Shown: piece after piece, positions 47,607-58,687 of the stretch
Numbering within the stretch: the stretch's first letter is position 1
Layout of the letters: every line of letters starts with the position of its first letter
Source: Nemania diffusa
Lineage: Eukaryota; Ascomycota; Sordariomycetes; Xylariales; Xylariaceae
Reading direction: 5' to 3'
Length of the DNA stretch: 64,000 nt
Assembly (NCBI GenBank): GCA_038501195.1
Contig: JBBPUQ010000001.1
Location: forward strand, 2,294,001 to 2,358,000
Translations under genes and position numbers: made by a program
The notes under the pieces: model-generated
Told to the model about the DNA's origin: nothing
Seen by the model: only the letters and a program-made list of their open reading frames with translations
Database searches by the model: none

Positions 47607-49303
47607 ATGCCCCCAAGGAGATCGCATAAGAAGTCGAGAGCTGGTACGTATTTCCACTCTGCTTCTGACCCTGCTTCTCCTGACTCTGCTTCTCCTATTC
47701 CTCCCTCTACTGTCCTCCCGATCTGCCTTGATCGGCATTGACCGCATCCTTTTTCTAATGCCCGTGTGGCCGCTCCTTTGTAGGCTGCAGACGCTGCAAA
47801 ATCAGGAAAATCAAATGTGACGAGGTGCATCCACGTTGCGGCAACTGTTCTAAGCATGGTGTTTCATGCGACTTCGAGCACCCTAGCATCAGAGACACTC
47901 GCGCCCCAAGACCCGACCCTGCCAGCGACGCCTCTTCTGTAGCAGCAGCAGCAGCAGCAGCACCCCTCGACATATCGCGTCCGGCTTCGTCTGCGTCCCC
48001 GTCCGCCTCGGCGCCATCATCTGTCACGCATGGCGACAGCCCGACGAATCTCAGCGATACCACCGCCACACCTCCTGTTCTAGGAATCACACCCGCGCCG
48101 CTCTACAAGACGCCAGAGCCACCTCCGTTGTCTTCGACGACATCCAAGAAAAACCGCATGTTGGAGCTGAAACTGCTTCATAATTTCACCACTGTGACGG
48201 CCAAAACTCTTTCTGTGTCTTCCCCTGTACTGGAGAGTATATGGCGTGTCACAGTCCCCGAGTTGGCTTTCTCGAGCGCCAGTTATCTCGCAGATACGCT
48301 CCTAGCCGTCTCTGCCCTCCATCTACGATCAAGCTCGCCCCATGACCGGGAGCTCATTCGCGCAAGCCACTCCTATATGGCCTCTGCCTGCTCCGAGTAT
48401 GGTGCATGTCTGAGTAGGGGGGTCACAGAGTCAAACGCCGAGGCGCTGTTTTTGACCTCTGCTTTAATTGCTTTTCAATCTACTGCCTCGAGAATTTTCT
48501 CGCGAGACGATGTGTATGACCGGACAACTGGCTATTCACTCCCCCTTTCTTGGTTTCATTCTTTCCAGGGCGTCAAAGCTGTTGTAGCGGCAACCTGGCA
48601 ATGGCTTCGCATGAGCACTATTGTCATTCCTATAATCGAATCACAACCTGCCTTGAATCTCGATCTTTCCGGTCACCCTACCTTCTTCAGTAATCTCATG
48701 ACGGGAATAGAGGATGAAATCGCTAAATTTGAGAGTGACCCAGCCACGCAATTGGAGACACGAATTGCATATCAACATGCCATATCTGTTCTCGATTGGG
48801 CACATAAGATCCCCTACACCGGCGCGCCTCTTGTCTTCCTCGCCACCGTATCCCGCCGCTTTATTGACCTACTCGAGGCTAAACGGCCTCGTGCGCTTGC
48901 TATTCTGGCGAGCTACTTCGCTCTTCTCAAGTGTTTGGGTGATGTATGGTGGCTCAAAGGCGTGGCCCGACGCGAGATCATGGGTATCGTCTCGCTATTC
49001 GACCCAGATGACGACGAATGGTGGCCTCGCCTACAATGGCCATTGCGCATTGCACTACACGATGATGTCATAATTCCACCCCACGTTTGGGGGAGAGACT
49101 GGGCTGTCCAGACGACGAGTACTACCCAGAGCGGTGGATTTGTTAGCCATATCGAGCTGCTCAGCGATATGTTTTCTTCTATGCCGCAAATGAACAGTGC
49201 TACACCCGATCTTGACCCTGCTCATCAATACATCGTGGAACAAGGTGGTATGATGAGAGACATACTCCTCCCTGAAGGATTGGAGATATTACCCGTTGAT
49301 TGA
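47607..49303 (+). CDS. Zn2Cys6 transcription factor
   Basis: Two exons: 47607-47643 and 47784-49303; 518 aa. The 140-bp intron cuts just before the zinc cluster, a common position. The cluster is a canonical C-x2-C-x6-C-x6-C-x2-C-x6-C (GCRRCKIRKIKCDEVH then RCGNCSKHGVSC), followed by a Ser/Pro/Ala-rich linker with a run of seven Ala encoded by GCA repeats at 47939-47961. The rest is helical (ELKLLHNFTTVTAKTLS onward) and resembles the fungal regulatory domain of sterol-uptake-type C6 factors. A nuclear DNA-binding regulator, targets unknown. Location next to the accessory enzyme stretch makes it a possible local regulator; this is inference. Confidence 0.9.
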
Positions 49304-50790
49304 TCATTTAGCCGATTCTCCAGGTTTTAATCGACAACATTAGCTGGGCTTAAGAGCGAGGTAGCACCTTCAGCCTCCTGGGCTATCGCTATTAGTTGGT
49401 CATGTCATGACTCGATGTCACCCAACCTCCGGAGCTGTGCTGTTGAGTGGTACATGGCTTACGGAGTTGTGTTTCTGGGCATTATATTTCCGCGTACGAC
49501 AAATTGACGGGAGAGAAGCCTGAGCTAGTCTACTCCGTTTACTGCACCTCGATCACGTAGCCCCAATCAATGGAGGTGGCATGCCACTACTGGCAATCCC
49601 CGCCAAGAGGATATCACGAATTGCCATTAGGAGCAGGGGCTCAATGAAATATTTCCACTAGTGCGAATGCGTGATCATAGGGCACAGCTGGAGCGAATTC
49701 CCCGGCCAGCATATCGAATAGATTGCTAAGCTTCTTGTGATTTCACTTTCGAGATCTCACGAGTCCGAATACGCTTCTACAATCGGGAAGCAGAGTCTGT
49801 ATGAGGCTGCTCAAGAACAGGGGCAGCTCTACTTTATTATCAAGGCTCTCCCAGCCGAAGGACCAGGATTGTTAAGCTCCCGGCATCCCCCAGTTCTCTG
49901 ATGAAGAACCGTGATGTTTACATCCCTTCAACATGAGCGCTTTCTGTATTCTTATCGTCCTTATTTCCCAAGTTAGGGATCTTGATACTCTTACAAATTT
50001 CAGGCGCATTCAGAAAAACTGGGACATCATGGGCGGCGAATTAGGCGTATATGGCGGCTAGATAATTACTTGCTAACGCAGGAGATGAATTGAATGAACC
50101 AGACTTGATACTGACACTACACTATTTTGACGGTGCCCCTACTCTAGTGTCAACTTTTTTGCAGAACGCTGGGCAGGTCATTCCGTAATGCGTCGTTGAT
50201 GGGCATCGCTAGAATGGAGCAGGCAATGTTCAAAAAGAGGGATGCATAACCTATTAGAGTTCAGTGATGCGATGGTTTCGGCTTGAACTGGAATTAAACG
50301 GAGCTAGATGCTCGGGTTTGCACACTAATCTCAAGATGCCGATAACATTACACTCGGACGCGCGTTGCCAACGACAACAAATTTGGCGAAACTCTAACAA
50401 TATAAGTCACTTGCGCAATCTGAACGTCTTGAAAGAAGTCCAAAATAGATGAACGCTCACCATAAGCGTCAATCATCCTACTAGAAGAGGAAGTTGTGGA
50501 AGCTCGTAGTGGGGATTGATTCACATTCCTCACTTCGCATGTAATATTTCCCCGCATTATGCCACGATGTTCCGGATCCGACCCCGTCTCCGCATAGAGG
50601 CGATACCCCGAGGAGGGCTTAACCCCTTTACATGCCGAAGTGGCACCCGGTTAGCATCATGCGAGCCAAATTGAAAGAATACTCAGTTCTTACCCGTTCA
50701 TTCTTCTGCTGTTATCGTTAGCGTGATTAGCGTCTATATGTTTGAAGCGTCTAAGAATAGAATAGCATCGTTGGCTACATTAGAAGGATC
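49304..50790. other. Intergenic
   Basis: About 1.5 kb. A few short coding-like phrases occur (49790-49900) but with stops and frame changes, and no family match I can name. Nothing is called. Confidence 0.4.
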
Positions 50791-53489
50791 ATGAGATCAA
50801 CGACGCTATGGCTAAGTGCTGGCCTACACTCAACTCTTACTGCAGCTCGCCCAACTCCAATTAAATCAGAGTCTTATTATGATGGTCATCCGGATAACCC
50901 AAATTACCACCAGAATACCGGCGTGCTACAGTATGTGAATCCACGCATCGGTACTTATGGAATATCGGCAAATAGTAATGGAGGCATGATACCATCGGTA
51001 TCTGTGCCGTTTGGGATGACGCGTTGGACAGCACAGACGCGAGAGAACTATATCTCACAGGTTCCGTATCACGATAATGATACCTTCATACATGGCTTCC
51101 AAGCTACACACCAACCAGCTATATGGATGGGAGAACTAGGGCAGACTGTAATCATGCCGGGTTGGAGCGACGAGTTGAAACCGGCCTTCGAACAACGCGG
51201 GCTATCTTTCCAAAAAGAACACGAACTCAGTACACCTTACGTGTACGAGATTCTGGTAGATGCGGACACGGAGGGTGAGCAAGGCTGGGACCTCACAGAA
51301 GCTGCTGCTGGGGAGGGACCGGTTCCGGGTGGGGCCGGCGGAGTTCCCGACGATGTTCGGGACGGAGTGAATGGCCGCACGCGAAAAAGGTCTGCGGGGC
51401 CGAATCCTTGTACACGTCCGATCCGAATTGCCATGAGCGCGTTAGCTCATACTGGTCACTTGAGGCTTAGTTATGAAGATGCCTGCTCTGGAATCTCAGG
51501 TAAGGCACCTAAGAGTCCTTATGTTTTCATTCAGGCGACTCGCCAGAACTGGACCGGTCATATTGGAATTGACCCCGAGAGCCGAGAAGTCTTTGGGAGC
51601 AACCCACAACGGCAGGACTATCGACTAGGACCGGATAAAGCCACAACGTTTAGCGGATACTTTGTATCCCGATTTTCAACCCCATTTACATCATATGGGA
51701 CGACATCAGGAAGGAATATTTCCGACATGGCTCAGGCTTCTTCCGGAGCGAATCTAGGAGCATACGTGCGGTTTAGTCCGGAAACTACGAGAGTTGAGGT
51801 CCGCACGGGAATTTCGTTCGTTAGTGTCGAGCAAGCTAGGAAGAACCTAGACATAGAGATTCCAGACGGCGCTTCATTTGAAGACACCGTAGAACAAGTG
51901 AAGATGTCTTGGTTGGAAAAGCTAGGACGGGTTACTATTGAAGGTGTCAATAGTACAGACGACGAACACGACCAACGAACTATATGGTACACCGGACTGT
52001 TCCACGCATTACAGTATCCCAACGACTTCTCCGAGCCCATTGAACGCAAGCCTGGCTCCCCGCGCGTGTTTTATAATGGATACACGGATAGTATTCACAC
52101 GAGCAACGAGTCTTACTATCAATCGTGGTCGATCTGGGATACCTACCGCGCGGAGCACTCTCTCCTCACGCTCTTCGCGCCGGAACGCGTGAACGGGATG
52201 ATGAGATCGCTTCTAAACATATTCGACTGGAGCGGCAGGCTCCCCATGTGGGCGAACATGGTCGAGACGAACATCATGATCGCTACGAATGCCGACGTGG
52301 TCCTCGCCAATGCGCTCTCTCGCGGCTTCCGCTCCTTCAACATCAGCAAGGCGTGGGTTGCCGTCCGCAAAGACGCTTACGAGCCTCCCGATAAAGACTT
52401 GGAGCTAGTATACTACGACCGCGAGCCCGACACTCCGTATGAGGTGCGCGCCGGCTTGACTAGCTATATGCATCATGGTTGGGTAGATAACGATCGCTGG
52501 GCGGAGTCGGCATCCCGGACTCTAGATTATGCGTTTGATGACTGGGCGGTGAGTAAATTAGTCTCGCTCGCTTTCTCTGTTTCTCTATACCTACTTTCTG
52601 GCTTTATAAGAGTTCCGGTATCTCTTGGGAGGTTTCAACTAGGGCCACGAGAGACACAGCAAACTCCTTACATGCTTCAGTACTACGCTTAGAAATAAAA
52701 GGCTGAGTCTTAGTTCAGTGCGCCAAAGTCGCTCGCGCGGCCGGGGAAGTCGAAGCCGCGAACGCCCTCGAGAAAAGAGCCAAGAGCTACGCATCCCTAT
52801 GGAACTCCGAAACACAATTCATGCAAGCACGCAATTCCAACGGCTCCTTTGCCAACGAGACATGGGGATGGACCGAAGGTGACAAGTGGGTATATACATT
52901 CGATGTTCCGCATGATGTAGACGGCCTCGCAGATCTCTTCAAGGGCGGCCGTCATGGGATGAAGACGAAACTTGACGAACACTTTGACGGCGGCCACAAC
53001 TTTCATAGCAACGAGCCGTCACATCACGTCCCGTATCTCTACTCGCTGATTGGACATCCGAACTCGGCTGCAGATCGCATCCGCGCCATAGCCTGGGATG
53101 GCTATAATGCCACGAGTGCCGGGTTGAGTGGAAATGAAGATCTCGGGCAGATGAGTGCCTGGTATGTCTTGTCCGCTCTCGGGTTCTACCCCGTCGACTC
53201 AGCTGGTGATGAATATGTCATCGGCACGCCATTCTTCGAGAGAGTGTCACTTCGGTTTCCTCGTGGTGTGGCCACTGGTGGTGAAGTAGGGCATGCCGGA
53301 GACAGTGAAAGCCAGTTGATCATATCTGCGCCTGGGGCTCCGAAGAAGCCGTATGTCAAGGGCTTGACAATTGATGGAGAAAGCAGGGAAACTCCTATTA
53401 TTTCCCACAGCGAACTTGTTGAAGCTAGGCTTATCATCTTCGAAATGAGTGAGGTAGCCACAAACTGGGGCTCAAGATGTGATGCTTGA
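50791..53489 (+). CDS. GH92 alpha-1,2-mannosidase-like glycoside hydrolase, secreted
   Basis: Two exons: 50791-52548 and 52719-53489; 842 aa. N-terminal segment with weak signal peptide. GH92 landmarks: VLQYVNPRIGTYG, GGMIPSVSVPFGMTRWT, FIHGFQATHQPAIWMGELG, TSYMHHGWVD, SIWDTYRAEHSLLTLFAP, GRLPMW, the second-exon WGWTEGDKWVYTFDVPHD, GNEDLGQMSAWYVLSALGFYPV, and the closing FEMSEVATNWG. GH92 enzymes are calcium-dependent exo-mannosidases trimming alpha-1,2 mannose from N-glycans or mannoproteins. Oddity: a low-complexity Gly/Pro/Glu insert near 168-205 with TRKRS, before IRIAMSALAHTGHLRL. The intron (170 bp) is phase 0; the downstream exon matches family order. Confidence 0.88.
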
Positions 53490-54723
53490 TTATTGACTGG
53501 ATAAGTCCCATGACAGCAAACATATTGTGCTCCTTGCAATTTATAGCTTGGAACCACATATTGGCTTTGATACATATTAGTTTCAGTACATATCGCCGAG
53601 CTGGCTCTTCAGACAGTGTAAGTAATAGACAAGCAATTGTAAATTACGGCATACCTACTTTGTGAAAACCCACACCCAACGGCGTTAATTTCTAAAATGA
53701 TCTAGAAGTAGGTATGCATGTAAGCAGCGTGTAGCATTGTTTTCATAAGTACCTAGGTACTCAAGGGACTAAGACGACGATGCTACGCAGCTACCTAACC
53801 ACCACTCATATTTATAATATATTCAAAACACCAGGTCCTGTGAATGAGCTCACAATAAACAAAGCTTTTTAAGAAATGTCTTTTAAGCATATACAACTGT
53901 TTCTTGACAACAAAATCTAATTTCAAGGCTGTTATTTTCTTCTTTTTCTTATATTAGCCTTTATAGTCAAAGTATATCAAGGGCTATCAAGGTTTTAATC
54001 AAAAATAAGCACAATCTTGATTTCTTTTTCTTTTCCTTCTGTTTAACTTAAAATGTCCAATATTTATTATTTAAGTGACAAAGCCATCTGCAATCAGTTT
54101 GTACTTCTATCTTGTTTCCACTAGCTAAAGTGCTAGGCCCTCACTCCAATCGAGAGCTTGAAATCCCAGTCCATCTCCGCTTCCGTAGGGGTTGGCGGCC
54201 CATGATATATTCATCAAGCTCCGGCATCACGTATATACAGTGTCCCACTACATGCTGCCAAACCCTTGAATACTATATCCCCGGCAACTAGACTTTGCAA
54301 GGTACTCTAGTACTGAAGCATTACGCGTCGGCTAGTTACTACGAACACCTCATAAACAATTCCAGCAATTCCACAGTGTCCTTGCCGTTGAATTCCCTGC
54401 TACTGATTGCCCGCTTTCCAAACTACATTCACCATTAATTTGCTCAAATTCACTCTGTCCCACTGTTTAAATCTATAAATTCTCGTGGTTCTCCCACACT
54501 ACATCGTCCTTCGTTTTGATTTGATTCCTATCTTGATCACCGCGTTTCCACGTCCAGAACCACAACAACGCCACAACACTACTAACAGTAGAACTTTGTC
54601 AATCTGCCGTGTTGAGATATTGGATCGTGACATCGTCTCGTATTTTTGTCTCTGTTAGTACACCAGTTTGCCCCGATAATTATTAATCAAAATCGAAACC
54701 GCTAATTACAGTTACCACAGGCA
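53490..54723. other. Intergenic
   Basis: About 1.2 kb, AT-rich, with CTACCTA/TAGGTAC strings near 53740-53800. No supported gene. Confidence 0.4.
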
Positions 54724-55497
54724 ATGGCGGACGTTCGTGGCAATCCCAACTCTCCCTCTCGAGAGCACAAGGAGCAACCTCCGAGCAAGGAAGGCCCCAA
54801 GGATTCCGTGGAAGAACTCGAGCCCATCACAAACATAAGCACGTGGAGTGAACTGGCAAAATACGTCACTGCGTACACACCCGGTCGCCTTAAAGAGGTT
54901 GGAATCGAGAAAAAGGTCTCGATTAATCTAGACTGCACAATCTGCAACGATAAGCACATCAAGCTTCCCTCCTGGGTGGACGGGCGTCCAAACGCCACTC
55001 AAGATGAATGCGAAGAGCTCTGTGTGCTGCCTTGTGGCCACTTTTTCGGTAGGCAGTGCATAATCAACTGGGCACAGCAGCAGGTGAACAACCGCGTCGT
55101 CCCGTCTTGTCCTACCTGCCGGTTCGAGCTGCTACACCCGGTGTGTGGGCATACGGTCAGCCTCGACTCCTTTTCCAATATGATAGACTCCAACGTAGAT
55201 TATGGAATGGGAGGAAGTGTGCCGTGTACTCGTCTACATAAGCTCGACAAAGACAACCACAACGTCTTTATAGACATATCGGATTGGGACCCTAAAGAGG
55301 CTGATGCTGAGCATAACTTTGGTGTCATGGATGAGTGCTATGACTGCGAGAAGGAGCAATTCCTCAAAGACCATGACTACTCACTCGTTTTAGAGGGGCT
55401 CGAAGAATGGCAGGAAGAGGAGCTCGAAGGATGGCAGGAAGAGGAGCTCGAAGAATGGCAGGAAGAGCGGCTCCCCTTTTGGAAGTGGTGGCGTTAA
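54724..55497 (+). CDS. RING-finger protein with octapeptide repeat tail
   Basis: Single exon, 257 aa. Acidic N-terminus, then a C3HC4-type RING: LDCTICNDKH, a 27-residue loop, CVLPCGHFFGRQCIINW and SCPTCRFELL. A Cys pair (CYDC) with CEKEQF follows near 209. The tail has three tandem octapeptides around EEWQEEEL before the end FWKWWR. RING proteins of this type usually act as E3 ubiquitin ligases, but substrate and partner are unknown. No TM helix. The RING loop is longer than usual because of the VDGRPNATQDECEE insertion. Confidence 0.85.
   Translation: MADVRGNPNSPSREHKEQPPSKEGPKDSVEELEPITNISTWSELAKYVTAYTPGRLKEVGIEKKVSINLDCTICNDKHIKLPSWVDGRPNATQDECEELCVLPCGHFFGRQCIINWAQQQVNNRVVPSCPTCRFELLHPVCGHTVSLDSFSNMIDSNVDYGMGGSVPCTRLHKLDKDNHNVFIDISDWDPKEADAEHNFGVMDECYDCEKEQFLKDHDYSLVLEGLEEWQEEELEGWQEEELEEWQEERLPFWKWWR
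55398..55469 (+). repeat. 24-bp minisatellite (3 units) in RING protein tail
   Basis: Three near-identical 24-bp units beginning GCTCGAAGAATGGCAGGAAG at 55398, 55422 and 55446. They encode three octapeptides (EEWQEEEL type). Unit 2 differs by a single A/G (EGWQ), and unit 3 by its last two bases. Confidence 0.92.
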
Positions 55498-56629
55498 TTA
55501 GGCATGGGCGTGACAACGAGAGGATTTCAGATTATGGAATTGGACTTTAGTCATTTGTAAAACAACTGTAGAACATTCGAGATGGAGTCCAGGCAGCTGA
55601 TGGGAAACTATATTGATAGTGCACTAAACACACTGGTCGAATATCTTCTGTCGAGTTTAATAATAACGCTTTGAGAACCGGACATACCCATGACTATTAT
55701 ATACCAGTGCATACGAAGACACAACTTTCCCAGCTTTTATTCATGCAATTTTCACTCTTCCCCTTTAACCACGTCTGACTACCTAGGAAATATCCTCTCC
55801 AAATAGTTATGGTCAAGAGTATTAGATCTGGCGAAATAGAGTCTAACAGCCAGCTAGGAACAACAGAACTAGCCGCCTTGGATGATCTAATTATAGCCTT
55901 GGCAAGTCCACTATGTAAATAAGTTCCTTTTTGGCCGTCATCTTTAAGAGGTGATATTTGTAATGTACGAAGCGCTATTACAAAAGCGAGGTACTCGGTA
56001 GAGATGTATATCTTATTATCCCCCACCCGGTGTGCAAGTAACACAGTCGCCAGCAAACTATTCCTCTAGAGATAGTTGCTGGCTTTCCCTTACGGCATGA
56101 TGCAACAAAATCCACATATATTTAGTCCCGTATCTATAAATTTACCTATGGTTCACTACATGGTATCAATTATTTGTTTAAATTTTGGTAATCGATTTTA
56201 ATCCGCAGGGGTATCCGTCTACGCAAAATAGCTGGCAGCTAAGGCAGCAGCTGAAACCGGTATGCTCATTCCAGTTACGCCGCTATGTAGAAGCAGAGTT
56301 ATAACTGGTGGATAAATCATCAACGTAAGCACTTGGCACCCTTGGTCCTAATAGGCTTAGTTAGTCAGACCACGTTGATTACCTACGTCGCACTCGTTAT
56401 CATGTTCCTCAGCCCTGATGATGGAAATGCTGTAAGAGCAGCTGTTCCTTTGCCTGTCCTTTTAGGAAAACCGTTTCCGCAAATGTAGGTGAAATTGTGC
56501 GGGGTTTGATAGCTTCGAGATATTTTAGGTACGCAGCGCTTATCTGTAACTGTTCTATGCGAAACACCTGCCTGGCGCCCATCACGAACTTCAGTGTGAC
56601 TTCAGTCCAAGCGCCATCCACAGCTTACC
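55498..56629. other. Intergenic
   Basis: About 1.1 kb. A minus-strand open frame at 55697-56056 (119 codons) has mixed composition without a recognisable motif; it may be chance or a relic. Not called. Confidence 0.4.
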
Positions 56630-57574
56630 ATGGCGCTCGGTGATCTGTTACAATATATTTATCATAAAGCTTTTGTTAGCTTTCTACGCACATTCGTCCG
56701 CCTGTCTGGCAGGGCTCGGAGAATAGCGTCAATACGGCCTGTTTCGAGAAATGAGAGGAACATCAAGATCCCCTCCCGCGACGAGGGACGGTACATCTTG
56801 GTGGACATCTACTACCCAGATACAGCCTCCCAGACACCATCGCCAGTCCTTGTGAACTGGCATGGGAGTGGCTTTATCATACCGCTATTCGGCTCCGATG
56901 CGCTGTTTTGCTCGCGGTTGGCTCGAGATGCCGGCATCATCGTAGTAGATGCCGACTATCGCAAGGCTCCGGAGGCACCTTTTCCCGGGCCGGTCAATGA
57001 TGTCGAGGACGTCCTTCTGTGGGTGGCTTCGCAGAAGCAGCGGTTTGACGCGGCTCGCATCGGCGTGTCTGGCTTCAGTGCCGGCGGGAACCTCGCAGTT
57101 GTTGCGGCGACGAAGCTACGGAAGAAACTCGCCGACGTCATCAGCATTCCTGTCCTACTAGCCCTCTACCCCCTTATAGATCTGGCCACCGCGCCCGAGA
57201 CAAAAAAAGTGCCCGAGCCAGTCAGTGCATTTCCGCCGTGGCGGTTACACTTGTTTAATAATTGCTATGCGCCTGATCCGAGAATCAGGACGGATCCTGC
57301 AGTATCACCTTATTTCACCGATCCGGCCGACTTCCCAGAAACTGTTGCCATCGCAACTTGCGGAGGGGACGTTCTTAGACCAGAGGCGCAGGCACTTTGC
57401 GAGAAGCTGAGACGGCATAACGATGGTGAGAAAAATATTTTCGAGCTTGTTTGCGAGGGGGTTCGGCACGGTTTCGATAAGGGTGTTTTTGAAGATGGGA
57501 GTCTCGAATATGACCGGCGTGAGGAACTATACATGTTTGCTACGAATGTACTAAAGGGTGTATTCAAATCATGA
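56630..57574 (+). CDS. Alpha/beta hydrolase, hormone-sensitive-lipase (family IV) type
   Basis: Single exon, 314 aa. The oxyanion loop HGSGF replaces the usual HGGGF. Nucleophile elbow GVSGFSAGGNLA, DYRKAPEAPFPGPVND, PLIDLATAPE, the acid in CGGDVLRPEAQ, and the His in VRHGFDKGVF are all present. The N-terminal helix (YIYHKAFVSFLRTFVRL) may be a membrane-associated cap segment, and there is no clean signal peptide. Likely a short-chain esterase. The ATG at 56630 is preceded by CAGCTTACC and is in a good context. Confidence 0.88.
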   Translation: MALGDLLQYIYHKAFVSFLRTFVRLSGRARRIASIRPVSRNERNIKIPSRDEGRYILVDIYYPDTASQTPSPVLVNWHGSGFIIPLFGSDALFCSRLARDAGIIVVDADYRKAPEAPFPGPVNDVEDVLLWVASQKQRFDAARIGVSGFSAGGNLAVVAATKLRKKLADVISIPVLLALYPLIDLATAPETKKVPEPVSAFPPWRLHLFNNCYAPDPRIRTDPAVSPYFTDPADFPETVAIATCGGDVLRPEAQALCEKLRRHNDGEKNIFELVCEGVRHGFDKGVFEDGSLEYDRREELYMFATNVLKGVFKS

Positions 57575-58194
57575 GTTTGGTGTGAGGTATTATGGTCAGA
57601 GCCGGGGGGATTGTTAGTTCGTTTGATGAAACGAGATGTTTTAACGATGAAACCTGTTTCATATTACGTTGTACCAGTAGATATATTGACATCCCCAAGT
57701 GCACTGATACAATCCGGGTGGTTAAGTCCCTAGGGCTTGTATTGATTCTGTGTAAATTTTTTTTTTTTTTTCGTGTACTTATCTCGCTAGATCACGCCCC
57801 TCCTAGACTCTTCACTCTAGCTAGGTAGGTTCTCATAGGCTTCCGACCAATTCATTGTTTTTACTCCCATCCATGAACTTTTCGGAAGTGTGATGGAGTG
57901 ATTCAACCCTCCAGGGCGCAATATGTGTGCGTAGCCCGTCCTGTTCCAATATGGCTTAAAATATTGGAGTAATCGATTGATTCGCTAGAGTTTGGATGCT
58001 CCTGGGCAATATTCTCGACAACATCACGTAGGGTCACGTTTAAACCCGGGTCAAGTAAGATAAATCAGCCGTCGGTTGACTAATTGAGCTATATGGGTAC
58101 ATGAACATATCCCCATTCGCTCTCCAAAATAATCATCTGCATCTGCCCAATCTAAGTAGAAACTGCGTATGTCTCAGAGCTAGCCCATAAGTAT
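57575..58194. other. Intergenic
   Basis: About 620 bp. A run of 15 T lies at 57757-57771. A tRNA-like string on the minus strand near 58022-58095 was rejected (no acceptor stem pairing). Confidence 0.4.
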
Positions 58195-58687
58195 CTAGAT
58201 GAAATTCCAAGTAACCTGAACACGGCCTTGGGCAGGGTCGGCAAGCTGATTGAAGACAGCCGGAGAGACACTAATTAATATAACATTGAAAGTCAGCGAC
58301 TCATTTAAGATGAAGTACCAAAGATACAGAAAGACTCTATATAGCCACACCAGAATGATACCCCTACCGGTCTCCTTCTCTAGAGGAGAGACCAGTAAAG
58401 TACGCTCTCTGGGTAATATGTATTACTTACTCAATGGAACCAGACCCACAACCTGGACACTTGTCGACAACCTTAGCAGTAACTGTCTTCCCGTTGTGCT
58501 GTATTTTGATGCTCTTGCCGCAATTACCTGATTGGGACGCAGAGAGGGCCACAACGGGGTCATTGTTGCTATTAGTCCAGCCACAGGATCCGAGGCCAGG
58601 GTCGTAGTAGGTCATGTCCCCAGAAAAGGCAACGGCAGGGCCAACAGCAATGCCAAGACCAATGATGAGCTTAGCAAGAGAAAGCAT
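58195..58687 (-). CDS. Small secreted double-psi beta-barrel (barwin/RlpA-like) protein
   Basis: Two exons on the minus strand: 58687-58431 and 58270-58195; 110 aa. Signal peptide (LSLAKLIIGLGIAVGPAVA). Mature part: GDMTYYDPGLGSCGWTN, NCGKSIKI, VTAKVVDKCPGCGSGSID, with the Asp of VVDKC. Joined last exon gives SPAVFNQLADPAQGRVQVTW, the standard end of this family. Without the 160-bp intron the frame would stop just after GSGSIE, so the short last exon decides completeness. Six-stranded barrel proteins of this class occur in fungal secretomes, with expansin-like or protease-inhibitor relatives. Four Cys in pairs suggest disulfides. Enzyme activity is not expected. Confidence 0.85.

Noticed and set aside
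49660..49900. Coding-like phrases resembling part of a ferric reductase FAD region (SEFPGQHI)
   Set aside because: Order and spacing of motifs do not fit that family, and frames are broken by stops.
55697..56056. Minus-strand 119-codon frame
   Set aside because: No motif or promoter context; composition not clearly coding. Could be a relic.
58022..58095. Minus-strand tRNA-like string TAGCTCAATTAGTCAACCGA with a GGGTTTAAACG word
   Set aside because: Acceptor and T stems do not pair. At best a heavily decayed tRNA, so not called.
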